From an uncultured Eubacteriales bacterium (GTDB lineage Bacteria; Bacillota; Clostridia; Christensenellales; Borkfalkiaceae), in contig URHP01000001.1 of assembly GCA_900547645.1 (NCBI GenBank), positions 1 through 64,000 on the forward strand: DNA of 64,000 bases, in the 5' to 3' direction. Position numbers and translations under genes: made by a program. Shown here in pieces: positions 46,094-53,844 of the stretch. Within the stretch, counting starts at the first letter, position 1, and the number at the start of each line of letters is the position of its first letter. The notes below the pieces were generated by a model. That model was given only the letters and a program-made list of their open reading frames with translations. It was not told the origin of the DNA and did not search any database.

Positions 46094-46369
46094 GATGCAC
46101 CTTCCTGAAATGACAAGCGGATCCCATGTCTCAAAAGAGACGCGGGATCCGCGCGGTACCACTCTTCTTGCGGGAAATTCCCGCCCCTTGACCGGGCACA
46201 GCCATGCCCATCCCTTGTAACGGCGGGACTCCGTTCCCCCTTACTGCATGCGGTTCGGGGGGACCGCTCCGCGGCGAGTTCGCCCGATGCCCTGCACCGC
46301 CTCGCACCAAACGACGGCTCTCTGCAAGCAGGAAAAACGGGGTACTGCTCCGCTTCACAGCGTTATCTT
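46094..46369 (-). promoter_or_regulatory. T-box leader of leuA (candidate leucine specifier CTC)
   Basis: Minus-strand RNA of about 276 nt. The conserved TGGTACCGCG (46161-46152) within AAGAGTGGTACCGCG binds the tRNA acceptor end. Upstream are stem I marks AGCAGTA, AGAGAGCCG and GGTGCGAGGCGGTG, then GAACTC with the candidate specifier CTC (Leu) at 46278-46276. A competing hairpin (46117-46152) follows. Uncharged tRNA-Leu should favour leuA-queH expression. The specifier was assigned by motif position, not by folding. Confidence 0.88.
46117..46152 (-). terminator. T-box-controlled hairpin of leuA
   Basis: GCGGATCCC/GGGATCCGC plus inner GTCTC/GAGAC around TTTT. It overlaps the T-box 3' edge and is followed only by TTGTCATTT, a weak T-run, then the leuA ribosome site. 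Confidence 0.7.
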
Positions 46370-46375
46370 ACTATC

Positions 46376-46404
46376 ATCATAGCATATGTCCGCCCGAAAT
46401 GCAA
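46376..46404 (-). promoter_or_regulatory. leuA promoter
   Basis: Minus strand TTGCAT (46404-46399), 17-bp spacer, TATGAT (46381-46376) with TGC before the -10. Confidence 0.75.
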
Positions 46405-46420
46405 GCGTTTTGCCGGAAAA

Positions 46421-46960
46421 TCAATAATTTTCGGGCTTGACCTGGAAATATGCCTGCGGATGCGCGCAGACGGGGCAGACTTCTGGCGCTTCGCTCGCCT
46501 TGACGATCGCGCCGCAGTTGAGGCACTGCCAATACACTTCGCCGTCCTTTACGAACACTCTGCCCTCTTCCACATTGGCAAGCAGCTTGCGATAGCGCGC
46601 CTCGTGTTCCTTTTCGACGGATGCGACCTTTTCGAACATGTTCGCGATCGCGTCAAATCCCTCTTCCCGCGCGACTTTGGCAAAGGTGGGATACATGTCC
46701 GTCCATTCGTCGTTTTCGCCCTGCGCCGCCAACGCAAGATTTTCCGCCGTCGTGCCGATGCCGCCCGCAATGAGTTTATACCACATCTTTGCGTGCTCGC
46801 GCTCGTTGCCCGACGTCTCTTCGAAGATCGCCGCGATCTGGTTGAAACCGTCCTTCTTCGCCTTGGAGGCAAAATAGGCGTACTTGTTGGTCGCCATGCT
46901 CTCGCCCGCGAATGCCGCCATCAGGTTTTCCAGCGTCTTGCTTCCCTTGAGTTCCTTCAT
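46421..46960 (-). CDS. rbr: rubrerythrin
   Basis: 179 residues. Ferritin-like diiron domain ([12 protein letters not shown] and [12 protein letters not shown] carry the ExxH ligands) and a C-terminal rubredoxin domain with CLNCG and CPVCAHP. It reduces hydrogen peroxide in anaerobes. It is 12 bp behind perR, so it is a likely PerR target. Confidence 0.95.
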   Translation of the reverse strand: MKELKGSKTLENLMAAFAGESMATNKYAYFASKAKKDGFNQIAAIFEETSGNEREHAKMWYKLIAGGIGTTAENLALAAQGENDEWTDMYPTFAKVAREEGFDAIANMFEKVASVEKEHEARYRKLLANVEEGRVFVKDGEVYWQCLNCGAIVKASEAPEVCPVCAHPQAYFQVKPENY

Positions 46961-46972
46961 AATGTTTCTCCT

Positions 46973-47383
46973 TTATTCCTCATTTGCGCTTTTTTGCGCC
47001 TGTTTCCCGCTGCAATCCGGGCATGTGCCCGTAAACTCCACCTCGCACCCGTCGATCAGAAATCCGCCGCTGACCGCGTTTTCCGCGATCGACGCATAGT
47101 CGGGCAGAAAAATATCGCACACCCTTCCGCAGATGCGGCATCTGCCGTGCGCATGGGGCGCAAGCGTGGGATCGAAGCGCGCATCGCTGCCCTCCAGCGT
47201 CACTTTGCGCACCTGCCCGTTCGCCGCAAATCCGCCGAGCACGCGGAAGACCGTCCCGCGCGAGAGCGTCGGATGTTCCGCATGCACAAATTCGTACACC
47301 TGCGTCGCGGTCGGGTGATCGAGACGCGTCAATGCGTCGTACACCGCTTGTTTTTGTTTTGTATTGCGCGGTGCGCCCGCCAT
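46973..47383 (-). CDS. perR: Fur-family regulator, PerR-like
   Basis: 136 residues. Winged helix 1-80 (TATQVYEFVHAEHPTLSRGT, VFRVLGGFA), then the structural zinc Cys pairs CRICG (about 91-95) and CPDC (about 121-124), and the metal-binding HAHGRC segment. It binds a peroxide-sensing metal and represses oxidative-stress genes. The candidate operator (47418-47444) lies on its own promoter; rbr is downstream in the same unit. Confidence 0.9.
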   Translation of the reverse strand: MAGAPRNTKQKQAVYDALTRLDHPTATQVYEFVHAEHPTLSRGTVFRVLGGFAANGQVRKVTLEGSDARFDPTLAPHAHGRCRICGRVCDIFLPDYASIAENAVSGGFLIDGCEVEFTGTCPDCSGKQAQKSANEE

Positions 47384-47417
47384 CGTTCTGTCTCCTTATC
47401 GTTTTCCGATTTTTGTT

Positions 47418-47444
47418 TCTTATTGAGATTAATTCTTGATAAGA
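47418..47444 (-). promoter_or_regulatory. candidate PerR/Fur operator
   Basis: A 27-bp imperfect palindrome, outer arms TCTTAT/ATAAGA, 10 of 13 pairs matching. It lies at the predicted transcription start, just past the -10. Confidence 0.65.
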
Positions 47445-47472
47445 GTATATCATAAAAAAAGAAGGCTGTCAA
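47444..47472 (-). promoter_or_regulatory. perR-rbr promoter
   Basis: Minus strand TTGACA (47472-47467), 17-bp spacer, TATACT (47449-47444). The -35 is formed by the loop of the terminator 47454-47486. Confidence 0.85.
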
Positions 47473-47486
47473 GCCTTCTGAAAAAA
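47454..47486 (-). terminator. terminator of ruvX-DUF1292 unit, overlapping perR -35
   Basis: AGAAGGCT (47479-47472) pairs with AGCCTTCT (47467-47460) around TGAC, followed by a T-run. A-rich sequence on the other side makes it bidirectional in form. Confidence 0.85.
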
Positions 47487-47547
47487 ATAATCCATTGGAA
47501 TTTATCGGTACGTTCCTGCAGAGGACGGAACTCTCCTCAAACGAAAT

Positions 47548-47883
47548 TTATTCTTCTCCGTCCAGCTGCGCCGCTTCATCGGCGTCCTCGAAGTCCTCGT
47601 ACTGCGCGCAGAATTCGGCGAACACTTCGTCCAGCTCCTCGTCGTCTTCGATCTGTACGAGCTGTTCGTTCTCCTCGTCGCCCTCGATGCGGTAGATGGC
47701 GACTTCCTCATCCTCCTCGTCGTCCCCTTCCTCGGCGGCTTCCTTGAGCTCGGTGAGCGCACAGTACCATTCCCCCTTATATTCGAACGTCATAAGATGT
47801 TCGAAGCGGAAGGTATTGCCCTCGTCGTCCACAAGTTCGACGATATTTTCGTCCTCGGTGTAGTCGTTGCGTTCCTCTTTCAT
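47548..47883 (-). CDS. DUF1292 domain protein (YrzB-like)
   Basis: 111 residues, strongly acidic. DUF1292 signature: IVELVDDEGNTFRFEHLMTF, YKGEWYCALTEL, and the long Asp/Glu run DDEEDEEVAIYRI. Function unknown; in Bacillota it regularly follows ruvX (yrrK) as here, with 4-bp overlap. Cytoplasmic. Confidence 0.9.
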   Translation of the reverse strand: MKEERNDYTEDENIVELVDDEGNTFRFEHLMTFEYKGEWYCALTELKEAAEEGDDEEDEEVAIYRIEGDEENEQLVQIEDDEELDEVFAEFCAQYEDFEDADEAAQLDGEE

Positions 47884-48317
47884 AACTCTTCTCCTTTTTT
47901 GATCTTTGCGAGACGGCTCTCCAGAATATAAGCCGCGGCAATGGAGTCCACCTGTTTTTTGCGCTTGTCCCTCTTCTGCGAAACGCCCATTTCCAGAAGA
48001 TCTCCGCGGGCGGCACGCGTGGTGTAACGCTCGTCCTCGAGCACCACTTTCAGTCCTTCCTGCTCGAGCGCGGCGGCAAAGCGGCGCGTCTTCGCGCTCT
48101 GGACGCTCTCGGTGCCGTCCTCGTTGAGGGGGAGTCCCACCACGACGACGGTGACGCCCCGCGCCCGTACGATGGCGGCGAGCGCCCGGATGTCGGACGC
48201 GAAATCTCCCGTGCGGAAATAGGTATCGGACGGGACGGCGTAATCGCCGAACGGATCGCTGAATGCGACGCCTACCCGCCGATCCCCCACGTCGAATGCG
48301 GCGATCTGCTGTATCAT
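47880..48317 (-). CDS. ruvX: YqgF/RuvX family putative Holliday junction resolvase, predicted leaderless
   Basis: 145 residues from MIQQIAAFDVGDRRVGVAFS. The frame to 48380 crosses the promoter and the terminator of the preceding gene. RNase H-fold: DVGDRRVG, VVVGLPLNEDG, VLEDERYTT and a C-terminal QVDSIAAAYIL acidic site. Proposed role in 16S rRNA 5' maturation or recombination. Only six bases lie between the -10 and the ATG, so it is predicted leaderless. Confidence 0.93.
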   Translation of the reverse strand: MIQQIAAFDVGDRRVGVAFSDPFGDYAVPSDTYFRTGDFASDIRALAAIVRARGVTVVVVGLPLNEDGTESVQSAKTRRFAAALEQEGLKVVLEDERYTTRAARGDLLEMGVSQKRDKRKKQVDSIAAAYILESRLAKIKKGEEL

Positions 48318-48323
48318 ACCCGG

Positions 48324-48352
48324 ATTATACCACATTCCGCGCCCGATGTAAA
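48324..48352 (-). promoter_or_regulatory. ruvX promoter (leaderless)
   Basis: Minus strand TTTACA (48352-48347), 17-bp spacer, TATAAT (48329-48324) with TGG before. The predicted start is the A of the ATG (48317). Confidence 0.85.
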
Positions 48353-48365
48353 GGCTTCGGCTGAG

Positions 48366-48397
48366 AAAAAACCGGCGCATTGCTGCGCCGGTTTTTT
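48366..48397 (-). terminator. terminator of small membrane protein gene
   Basis: AAAAACCGGCGCA pairs with TGCGCCGGTTTTT around TTGC. Confidence 0.9.
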
Positions 48398-48590
48398 ATT
48401 TTGCCTTTCGTTCGGTCTTTTCGCCCTTTTCGGACATATCCTTCAGGCGTTCATCCATCATCTCGTCTACCTTTTCCAGCAGTTCCGCCTGGCTCTTTTT
48501 GACGAGCGAGCGCGCCTTATAGCTGTTGGCAACGATGAGCGCGCCGCCCACCGCACCGAGCACAAGTCCGAGACAAAACATTTTTTCCAT
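48396..48590 (-). CDS. small YtxH-like membrane protein
   Basis: 64 residues. One N-terminal hydrophobic span with glycines (LGLVLGAVGGALIVA, about 7-21) and a charged helical tail of Lys/Glu/Asp repeats. It resembles YtxH-type stress-associated membrane proteins, but it is too short for a firm call. AGGAGG precedes the ATG. It is 53 bp behind the gene at 48644-49216 on the same strand and may share its transcript. Confidence 0.75.
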   Translation of the reverse strand: MEKMFCLGLVLGAVGGALIVANSYKARSLVKKSQAELLEKVDEMMDERLKDMSEKGEKTERKAK

Positions 48591-48643
48591 ACCTTCCTCC
48601 TGCGGTTATCCCGTCGAGGATAGTTTGTGAAGATACTTCGCGC

Positions 48644-49216
48644 TTATTCTCCGCCGCCGCTGCGTAATTTTTCCAATTCCGCTTTCAGACGCGCGTTCTC
48701 CTCCCTGAGATCGGAGGCGATGCGCTCGTAGAGCGCGTCGATCTCACGCTCGAGCTTGCGCTGCAAAAAGCTCTTTTCTTCGACGACGCCCGCTTCCTCC
48801 GCGGCGCGGCGGACGCGCTCGGGCTGCTTTTTGAGCAGATTGCGGTACTTGTTCTGCATGCGCAGCATGAGCTTTTCGTCCCCCGCCGAGACGTTGCGGA
48901 TCGCCCTGCGCACGGACATGCCCTTGCTCTTCTCGGTCAGCACCTTTTTCAGCATCTCGTCGGTCTCCTCCTCCGTAAAGGGTCTGATCTCGCCCGCAGA
49001 GAGATTCTTCCCTTCGAGGATGCGCTGCACGCGCTCGTCTCCGCGCCGCTTCAGGAACGCGTAATAGTAGTTGCGCACGCTGCCCTTTGCACGGTTATGC
49101 TCCTTCCCGTACGTCTCAAAGAGATAGGAAAGCGTCTTGCCCGCATTTTTTCCGCTGTAGATGTATTCGATGAGTCCCGTCGCCTCTTCTTCCGTATAGC
49201 CGTTGATCTTGTTCAT
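48644..49216 (-). CDS. conserved hypothetical with coiled-coil C-terminus, possible SANT/RsfA-like regulator
   Basis: 190 residues from MNKINGYTEEEATGLIEYIY, with AAAGGAGG 4 bases before the ATG; the longer frame to 49453 runs past the divergent gene's start and is rejected. Two Myb/SANT-like segments (residues 5-58 with SYLFETYGKEHNRAKGSVRN and YYYAFLKRR; residues 80-130) recall RsfA-type DNA-binding proteins. The C-terminus (about 150-190) is a coiled coil (LEREIDALYERIASDLREEN). Probably a DNA-binding dimer (inference). Confidence 0.75.
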   Translation of the reverse strand: MNKINGYTEEEATGLIEYIYSGKNAGKTLSYLFETYGKEHNRAKGSVRNYYYAFLKRRGDERVQRILEGKNLSAGEIRPFTEEETDEMLKKVLTEKSKGMSVRRAIRNVSAGDEKLMLRMQNKYRNLLKKQPERVRRAAEEAGVVEEKSFLQRKLEREIDALYERIASDLREENARLKAELEKLRSGGGE

Positions 49217-49315
49217 GCGACCTCCTTTTTGACCGTTTGAAGAGAGAAACCGCTGCTGCGCGTCCGCAAGGGGGAAGGGCGGCGCTTTAGGCGGTTTCCC
49301 CTTCCCGAAAAATTG

Positions 49316-49343
49316 TTGACATAATTTTTTCGCTTTATACATA
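49316..49343 (+). promoter_or_regulatory. promoter of 291-residue hypothetical gene
   Basis: TTGACA (49316-49321), 16-bp spacer, TACATA (49338-49343). Predicted leader only about 4 nt. Confidence 0.6.
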
Positions 49344-49353
49344 GAAAAAAGAG

Positions 49354-50229
49354 ATGCGAGTCTATTTTTTATCGGATATTCCCTGCGCCTTCTTTGTGAA
49401 CGGCATGCATCTGGGGACGGTGGACATGTTCGAACGCTCGGTGGAACTTGCAACGATGGACGGCGTATTCTGTGAATTCAAAGCGCCGCAGTATGCGCCC
49501 ATCCGCTTCCGCTTTGACGAAGATTTCCTGTTTTCTCCGCCCGAGGAGACCGAACTGTATTTCCGCGGCGGAGAGGTCGCCGTGCGCCTCAGGGGGTTCG
49601 TGCGCGCCGATCCCTCGCTGCGCATCGTCTGGCAGAAACACTTTTCGGGATGCCTTCTGACGCTGTGCGTACAGGGACGCGTCGTGCTCAATTTTGAAAA
49701 CGAACGCGGCTTTCTGCAGATCCCGCTGCCCTTTTCCTTTGAGGACTGCCGCGTCTCCCCGGCGGGGAACTTTATCCTGCTGGAAGGGAAGGGCGCGTTT
49801 GCCCTGCTCGGCAAGGACGGCAAACTCTCCGTCCTGACGGAGGGACGTGTGACGGAACGCGGCACGGTCGTCACGGCGGAAGTCCCCTTCCGCGACAGTC
49901 TGTCACACGTAGCGCGGTGCACGTACGAAAACGGCAGACTGACGGGCTGCTCCATCCTCTCCGCACGCGAACCTACGGACGCGACGATCGCCCTTGCACT
50001 GTTCGAAAGCGTGCTCGCAGGGTTTGATGCAACCCCGTACCTCGCGCCCGCCCTTGCCCCGAAAGCGGGGCTCCTGCGCGAATTTCTGGGCGATTTCCGC
50101 GCCGTTGTCCCGACGCAGGAACCCTGCGTGGTCGGGCTTGTATACGAGCGGAAGCCGCGCGTCTTCGACGTGCGAAATTATCGCGCAGCGCTGGAGGACG
50201 GCAAGGTGAGCAATCTCACGCCGCTGTAA
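49354..50229 (+). CDS. conserved hypothetical protein, unrecognised
   Basis: 291 residues. No signal peptide or membrane span, but many beta-type strands (VYFLSDIPCAFFVNGMHLGT, ELYFRGGEVAVRLRG), repeatedly ending in Gly or Asn turns. No family was recognised. It begins 137 bp from the divergent SANT-like gene, with a weak purine stretch before the ATG. Codon use is like its neighbours. Its place beside sporulation-like regulators is suggestive only. Confidence 0.75.
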   Translation: MRVYFLSDIPCAFFVNGMHLGTVDMFERSVELATMDGVFCEFKAPQYAPIRFRFDEDFLFSPPEETELYFRGGEVAVRLRGFVRADPSLRIVWQKHFSGCLLTLCVQGRVVLNFENERGFLQIPLPFSFEDCRVSPAGNFILLEGKGAFALLGKDGKLSVLTEGRVTERGTVVTAEVPFRDSLSHVARCTYENGRLTGCSILSAREPTDATIALALFESVLAGFDATPYLAPALAPKAGLLREFLGDFRAVVPTQEPCVVGLVYERKPRVFDVRNYRAALEDGKVSNLTPL

Positions 50230-50307
50230 CGATTGCAGGCAGATCCGTCCGCATGGAGCAACGCGGGCGCTTCATAAAGCGGCATGCCCAAAAAACAGAC
50301 AAAGAAA

Positions 50308-50338
50308 AACATTCCCGTGCCAAGGCACGGGAATGTCT
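50308..50338. terminator. terminator between convergent hypothetical and PPIase-like genes
   Basis: ACATTCCCGTGCC pairs with GGCACGGGAATGT around AA. A-rich and T-rich flanks make it likely to work for both directions. Confidence 0.85.
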
Positions 50339-50353
50339 GTTATTGTAAAAAAA

Positions 50354-51250
50354 TCAGTATTTCGTCACTTCGACCGACTTGATCAGAATGGGCATTTCAA
50401 TGGGCGTCTCAAACGTCGCCTCCAGCCCCGCCGTCCGAATGGAAGGGAAATAGTCGTAAGCGTTGAGCCGCTGATTTTCCAGCGTCGTCGTGAACGTCTC
50501 CTCTTCCGAGAGCGAATCCTCATATTCCGCGATCGCGGCAAGCAGCCCGTCCGTCATCTGTCCCGCGTAGTCCTTCGCCATGCCGATGACACAGTACGTA
50601 GAATCCGCCTCCGTGCGCGATTCGCCGGTAAAAGTGTAGAACAGCGACGTGGTGCTGTTGGTCGCGTATTTGAGCTGCTGGTACTCCTGCCCGTCGTTGC
50701 CGGAGCCGCCGTCCGCGCGCTGTACCCACACCTGTTCGTTGCCGTTGCCCTTATCGGTATAGTACATGACGAGCGCGCCCGCCTGATGACGGTACTCTTT
50801 TCCGTTTTCCTGCTCGACGCCGTTCGCGGAAAATTCGCCGTATACCGAATAGAGCGGAATGGTGCGCGCCTCATCCGCCCAGACGGACTGCGTGAAGGAA
50901 GCGCCGTCCGCTTCCAGCGCCTTGACCGTCTCCAGATAATCGATTTCGACCAACTCGCCCTCTTCCAGACGATAGCCGCCCGTTTTGATGGTATAATCCT
51001 GATAATCGTGTACGACAAGCCCGTCATAGAAGCCCGCATCGGCAAGCTCGATAAAGTGCTGGACGGTCTTGGGCGCATCCACGCGCGAGAGGATATAGTC
51101 CACCTCGTAATCTTCCCCGTTGAACGTATAGGTGATGGTCACCTCGGGATTGTTGGACGTTGTGCAGCCCGCAAACATTGCGACCGCGCCGACCGCGACC
51201 AAAGCCGTCGTACCCACCGCAACTACGCGGCGCAGAATTTTCTTTTTCAT
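50354..51250 (-). CDS. cyclophilin-like lipoprotein, degenerate active site
   Basis: 298 residues. Lipobox MFAGC (Cys29). The stretch DAPKTVQHFIELADAGFYDG is the cyclophilin N-terminal signature, but the following HRVI is replaced by VHDYQDYTIKTGGY and the catalytic Arg is missing. A long C-terminal region follows the cyclophilin segments. It could be a low-activity foldase for exported proteins or a pseudo-enzyme. Promoter at 51278-51306; monocistronic. Confidence 0.8.
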   Translation of the reverse strand: MKKKILRRVVAVGTTALVAVGAVAMFAGCTTSNNPEVTITYTFNGEDYEVDYILSRVDAPKTVQHFIELADAGFYDGLVVHDYQDYTIKTGGYRLEEGELVEIDYLETVKALEADGASFTQSVWADEARTIPLYSVYGEFSANGVEQENGKEYRHQAGALVMYYTDKGNGNEQVWVQRADGGSGNDGQEYQQLKYATNSTTSLFYTFTGESRTEADSTYCVIGMAKDYAGQMTDGLLAAIAEYEDSLSEEETFTTTLENQRLNAYDYFPSIRTAGLEATFETPIEMPILIKSVEVTKY

Positions 51251-51277
51251 AGATATGTCTCCAAATAATTCCTCTTT

Positions 51278-51306
51278 ATTTTACCTTGAAAAAGACAATC
51301 CGTCAA
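51278..51306 (-). promoter_or_regulatory. promoter of cyclophilin-like lipoprotein
   Basis: Minus strand TTGACG (51306-51301), 17-bp spacer, TAAAAT (51283-51278). TTTGGAG ribosome site follows. Confidence 0.75.
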
Positions 51307-51398
51307 GCGGTTTGCGCGGTTTGGGAATGAAAATTGTGTGTTGCAAATGCGTTTCGGGCAGGAAAGGGCTTTCTGACGGTTATTTTCCCTCTAAAACA

Positions 51399-51430
51399 AA
51401 AAAGCTCACGCCTTTGCGTGAGCTTTTTTT
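51399..51430 (-). terminator. rplL terminator
   Basis: AAAAAGCTCACGC pairs with GCGTGAGCTTTTT around CTTT. Confidence 0.92.
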
Positions 51431-51437
51431 CTGTAAT

Positions 51438-51809
51438 TTACTCGAGAACCGCCGTAGCGCCGGCTTCCTTGAGCTTGGCGACCGCAGCTTCCGCGTCTGC
51501 CTTCGGCACAGCTTCCTTGAGCACGCCGAGGGATTCGACCGCCTTCTTCGCTTCGGCAAGACCGAGACCCGTGAACTCGCGGACGACCTTGATGACGCCG
51601 ATCTTGTTCGCGCCGAAGTCCTTGAGGACGACGTTGAACTCCGTCTTCTCTTCCTCGGCGGGAGCAGCTTCCGCAGCGCCTGCAGCGCCTGCAACGGCGA
51701 CGGGAGCGGCAGCGGAAACGCCGAACTCCTCTTCCAGCGCCTTGACGAACTCGTTGAGCTCGACAACGGTCATAGACTTCACTTCTTCAATAAACTTCTG
51801 AATATCCAT
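51438..51809 (-). CDS. rplL: 50S ribosomal protein L7/L12
   Basis: 123 residues. N-terminal dimerisation helix ([20 protein letters not shown]), Ala-rich hinge, and C-terminal factor-binding domain ([20 protein letters not shown]). Four copies sit on L10 as the ribosome stalk. 25 bp after rplJ. Confidence 0.97.
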   Translation of the reverse strand: MDIQKFIEEVKSMTVVELNEFVKALEEEFGVSAAAPVAVAGAAGAAEAAPAEEEKTEFNVVLKDFGANKIGVIKVVREFTGLGLAEAKKAVESLGVLKEAVPKADAEAAVAKLKEAGATAVLE

Positions 51810-51834
51810 TGTTTTTGTCTCCTTCCTGAAAAAT

Positions 51835-52332
51835 TTAAGATTTTTGTCCTGCGATCGCGTTCATAACGTACGCAAGGTTTGCGATGGGCGCCTGCAGGCA
51901 GCCGACCATCTTGGCAAGCAGCACTTCCCTCGAAGGGATCGCCGCCAGCTTCTTCACGCCCTCGGCGTCCACATAGGCGCCGCCGACGTATGCGCTCTTG
52001 GGAACGATCTTGTCCGCGAGCGCGGGTGTCTCCTTCACTGCCTTGGCGATGATCGCGCATCCGCTCGTCTCGTCGGGGCAGAATACGAAAGCGGTCGCGC
52101 CGTTGAGATCGGCGTCAAACGCCGTTACGCCGAGTTCCTCGAACGCCTTTCTGACAAGGGTGTTCTTGTACACCTTGTACTCGCAGGACGCATCGCGGAA
52201 CTTGCCGCGCAAGGCGGTGACTTCCGCCACAGAGAGACGGTCGTACGTTGCAAGCACGACAGACTTGCTCTCCGTGATCTTCGCCTTGATCTCTTCGACG
52301 ACAGCTTTCTTTGCTTCGAAATTTGCCGACAT
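51835..52332 (-). CDS. rplJ: 50S ribosomal protein L10
   Basis: 165 residues from [20 protein letters not shown]; the frame extends to 52452 through the attenuator hairpin and is rejected. L10 core [20 protein letters not shown], then the L7/L12-binding C-terminal helix ([16 protein letters not shown]). The leader holds an attenuator (52409-52442). Confidence 0.97.
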   Translation of the reverse strand: MSANFEAKKAVVEEIKAKITESKSVVLATYDRLSVAEVTALRGKFRDASCEYKVYKNTLVRKAFEELGVTAFDADLNGATAFVFCPDETSGCAIIAKAVKETPALADKIVPKSAYVGGAYVDAEGVKKLAAIPSREVLLAKMVGCLQAPIANLAYVMNAIAGQKS

Positions 52333-52521
52333 TGTTACCTCCGTAAGCTCCCCTGCCGGGAGCCAAATTTTTATCCCGCAGATCCGTTTGCACGGCGGCG
52401 GGAGCCATAAAAAAACTTCCGCACCGCAGACGGGTACGGAAGCGAATTTCATGCGAAATCAATTCCTACCTCGACGGGATATTGAGCGCCTGCGCGCACC
52501 CGTTGTCTGCGGTATGCTCCA
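52333..52521 (-). promoter_or_regulatory. L10 leader of rplJ with attenuator
   Basis: The start is predicted at about 52515. The hairpin 52442-52416 (CTTCCG/CGGAAG, followed by T7 at 52415-52409) lies mid-leader. The 5' end 52512-52498 (CCGCAGACAACGGGT) is complementary, with a two-base bulge, to ACCCGTCTGCGG (52435-52424) in that hairpin. This suggests a terminator/antiterminator switch, as in known L10-L7/L12 autoregulation. Confidence 0.7.
52409..52442 (-). terminator. attenuator hairpin in the rplJ leader
   Basis: CTTCCG pairs with CGGAAG, extended by an ACC/GGT-type inner stem, then seven T. It precedes the rplJ ribosome site by about 60 bases. Confidence 0.72.
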
Positions 52522-52550
52522 ATTGTAGCACGGAGAAGCAAAACCGTCAA
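52522..52550 (-). promoter_or_regulatory. rplJ promoter
   Basis: Minus strand TTGACG (52550-52545), 17-bp spacer, TACAAT (52527-52522) with TGC before the -10. Confidence 0.85.
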
Positions 52551-52574
52551 GCGATTTTGTCCCCGTTTTTTTAT

Positions 52575-53264
52575 TTAGCCCTTGTTGAAGTTGACCTTCA
52601 CGCCGGGGCCCATGGTGCTGGTGAGCGTGACGCTCTTGACGTACTGTCCCTTGGCGGCAGCGGGCTTCGCGCGCACGATGGCGTCCATCAGCGCGTTGAA
52701 GTTTTCCAGGATCTTTTCGTTCCCGAAGCTCTTCTTGCCGATGGGGCAGTGGATGATGGCGGTCTTGTCGAGACGATATTCGACCTTACCTGCCTTGACT
52801 TCCTGCACCGCCTTGACGACGTCGGGCGTGACCGTGCCGGACTTGGGGTTGGGCATGAGACCCTTGGGGCCGAGGATACGACCGATACGGCCGACCATAC
52901 CCATCATGTCGGGCGTGGTGATCATCACGTCGAATCCGAACCAGTTCTCGGTCTGGATCTTCTGGATCATCTCCTCCGCGCCGACGAAATCGGCGCCTGC
53001 GGCAGCCGCCGCGTCCGCCTTTTCGCCCTTGGCGATGACGAGGACCTTCTTCGTCTTGCCCGTTCCGTTGGGAAGGACCAAAACGCCGCGGACCTGCTGA
53101 TCCGCCTGACGGGGATCGATGCCGAGACGGACATGCAGTTCCACCGTCTCGTCGAACTTCGCCTTGGCGTTTTCGAGCACGATGCCCACCGCTTCGGACG
53201 CTTCGTATGCGCGCTGCTTGTCGAAAGACTTGAGACTTTCAGCGTATTTTTTACCGTATTTCAT
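52575..53264 (-). CDS. rplA: 50S ribosomal protein L1
   Basis: 229 residues. [19 protein letters not shown], then [20 protein letters not shown]: the L1 23S rRNA-binding signature. 42 bp after rplK; L1 also represses its own operon in relatives. Confidence 0.97.
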   Translation of the reverse strand: MKYGKKYAESLKSFDKQRAYEASEAVGIVLENAKAKFDETVELHVRLGIDPRQADQQVRGVLVLPNGTGKTKKVLVIAKGEKADAAAAAGADFVGAEEMIQKIQTENWFGFDVMITTPDMMGMVGRIGRILGPKGLMPNPKSGTVTPDVVKAVQEVKAGKVEYRLDKTAIIHCPIGKKSFGNEKILENFNALMDAIVRAKPAAAKGQYVKSVTLTSTMGPGVKVNFNKG

Positions 53265-53306
53265 TGATTACCTCCCGTGGTCTTAGCGAGAAAAACTCTC
53301 TCCCAC

Positions 53307-53732
53307 TCACTCCTCGACGGTGACGCCCATGCTGCGCGCCGTACCCTTGATCATGCTCATCGCACTCTCGAGGGACGTGCAGTTGAGATCGGGCAGCTTC
53401 TGCTTCGCGATCTCCTCGACCTGCGCCTTGGTGAGCTTGCCCACCTTGACCTTGTTGGGTGTCGCGCTTGCCGTCTCGAGCCCGAGCGCCTTTTTGATAA
53501 GGACGGGTGCGGGCGGAGTCTTCAGAACGAACGTGAACGAACGGTCCTGATAGATCGTCATCACGACGGGGATGATCAGCCCCTCCTGTCCTGCCGTCTT
53601 GGCGTTGAACTCCTTGGTGAAGCCGGGAATGTTGATTCCGTGAGGACCCAGCGTCGAACCGACGGGGGGACCGGGAGTCGCTTTTCCGGCGGGGAGCTGC
53701 AGTTTGACGACCGCGGTTACTTTCTTTGCCAT
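53307..53732 (-). CDS. rplK: 50S ribosomal protein L11
   Basis: 141 residues from [20 protein letters not shown] (GGAGGAAGC precedes it; the frame extends to 53762). Conserved [18 protein letters not shown]. It forms the GTPase-associated centre. Confidence 0.97.
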   Translation of the reverse strand: MAKKVTAVVKLQLPAGKATPGPPVGSTLGPHGINIPGFTKEFNAKTAGQEGLIIPVVMTIYQDRSFTFVLKTPPAPVLIKKALGLETASATPNKVKVGKLTKAQVEEIAKQKLPDLNCTSLESAMSMIKGTARSMGVTVEE

Positions 53733-53844
53733 AATTGCTTCCTCCGTTTGTGGTACGTGCAAGGCGGCAGGAAAATGAGATTTACCGCCTCTCCCACTCT
53801 ATCAGCGCTCTTCCCGCAGCGGCGGAAAGAGAGTTGAACCGATT

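Noticed and set aside
49217-49453. Extension of the SANT-like gene to 49453
   Set aside because: It would overlap the divergent gene and its promoter; a strong AAAGGAGG fits ATG 49216.
52333-52452. Extension of rplJ to an upstream ATG at 52452
   Set aside because: The segment contains the attenuator hairpin and T-run and does not resemble L10; AGG-type ribosome site fits ATG 52332.
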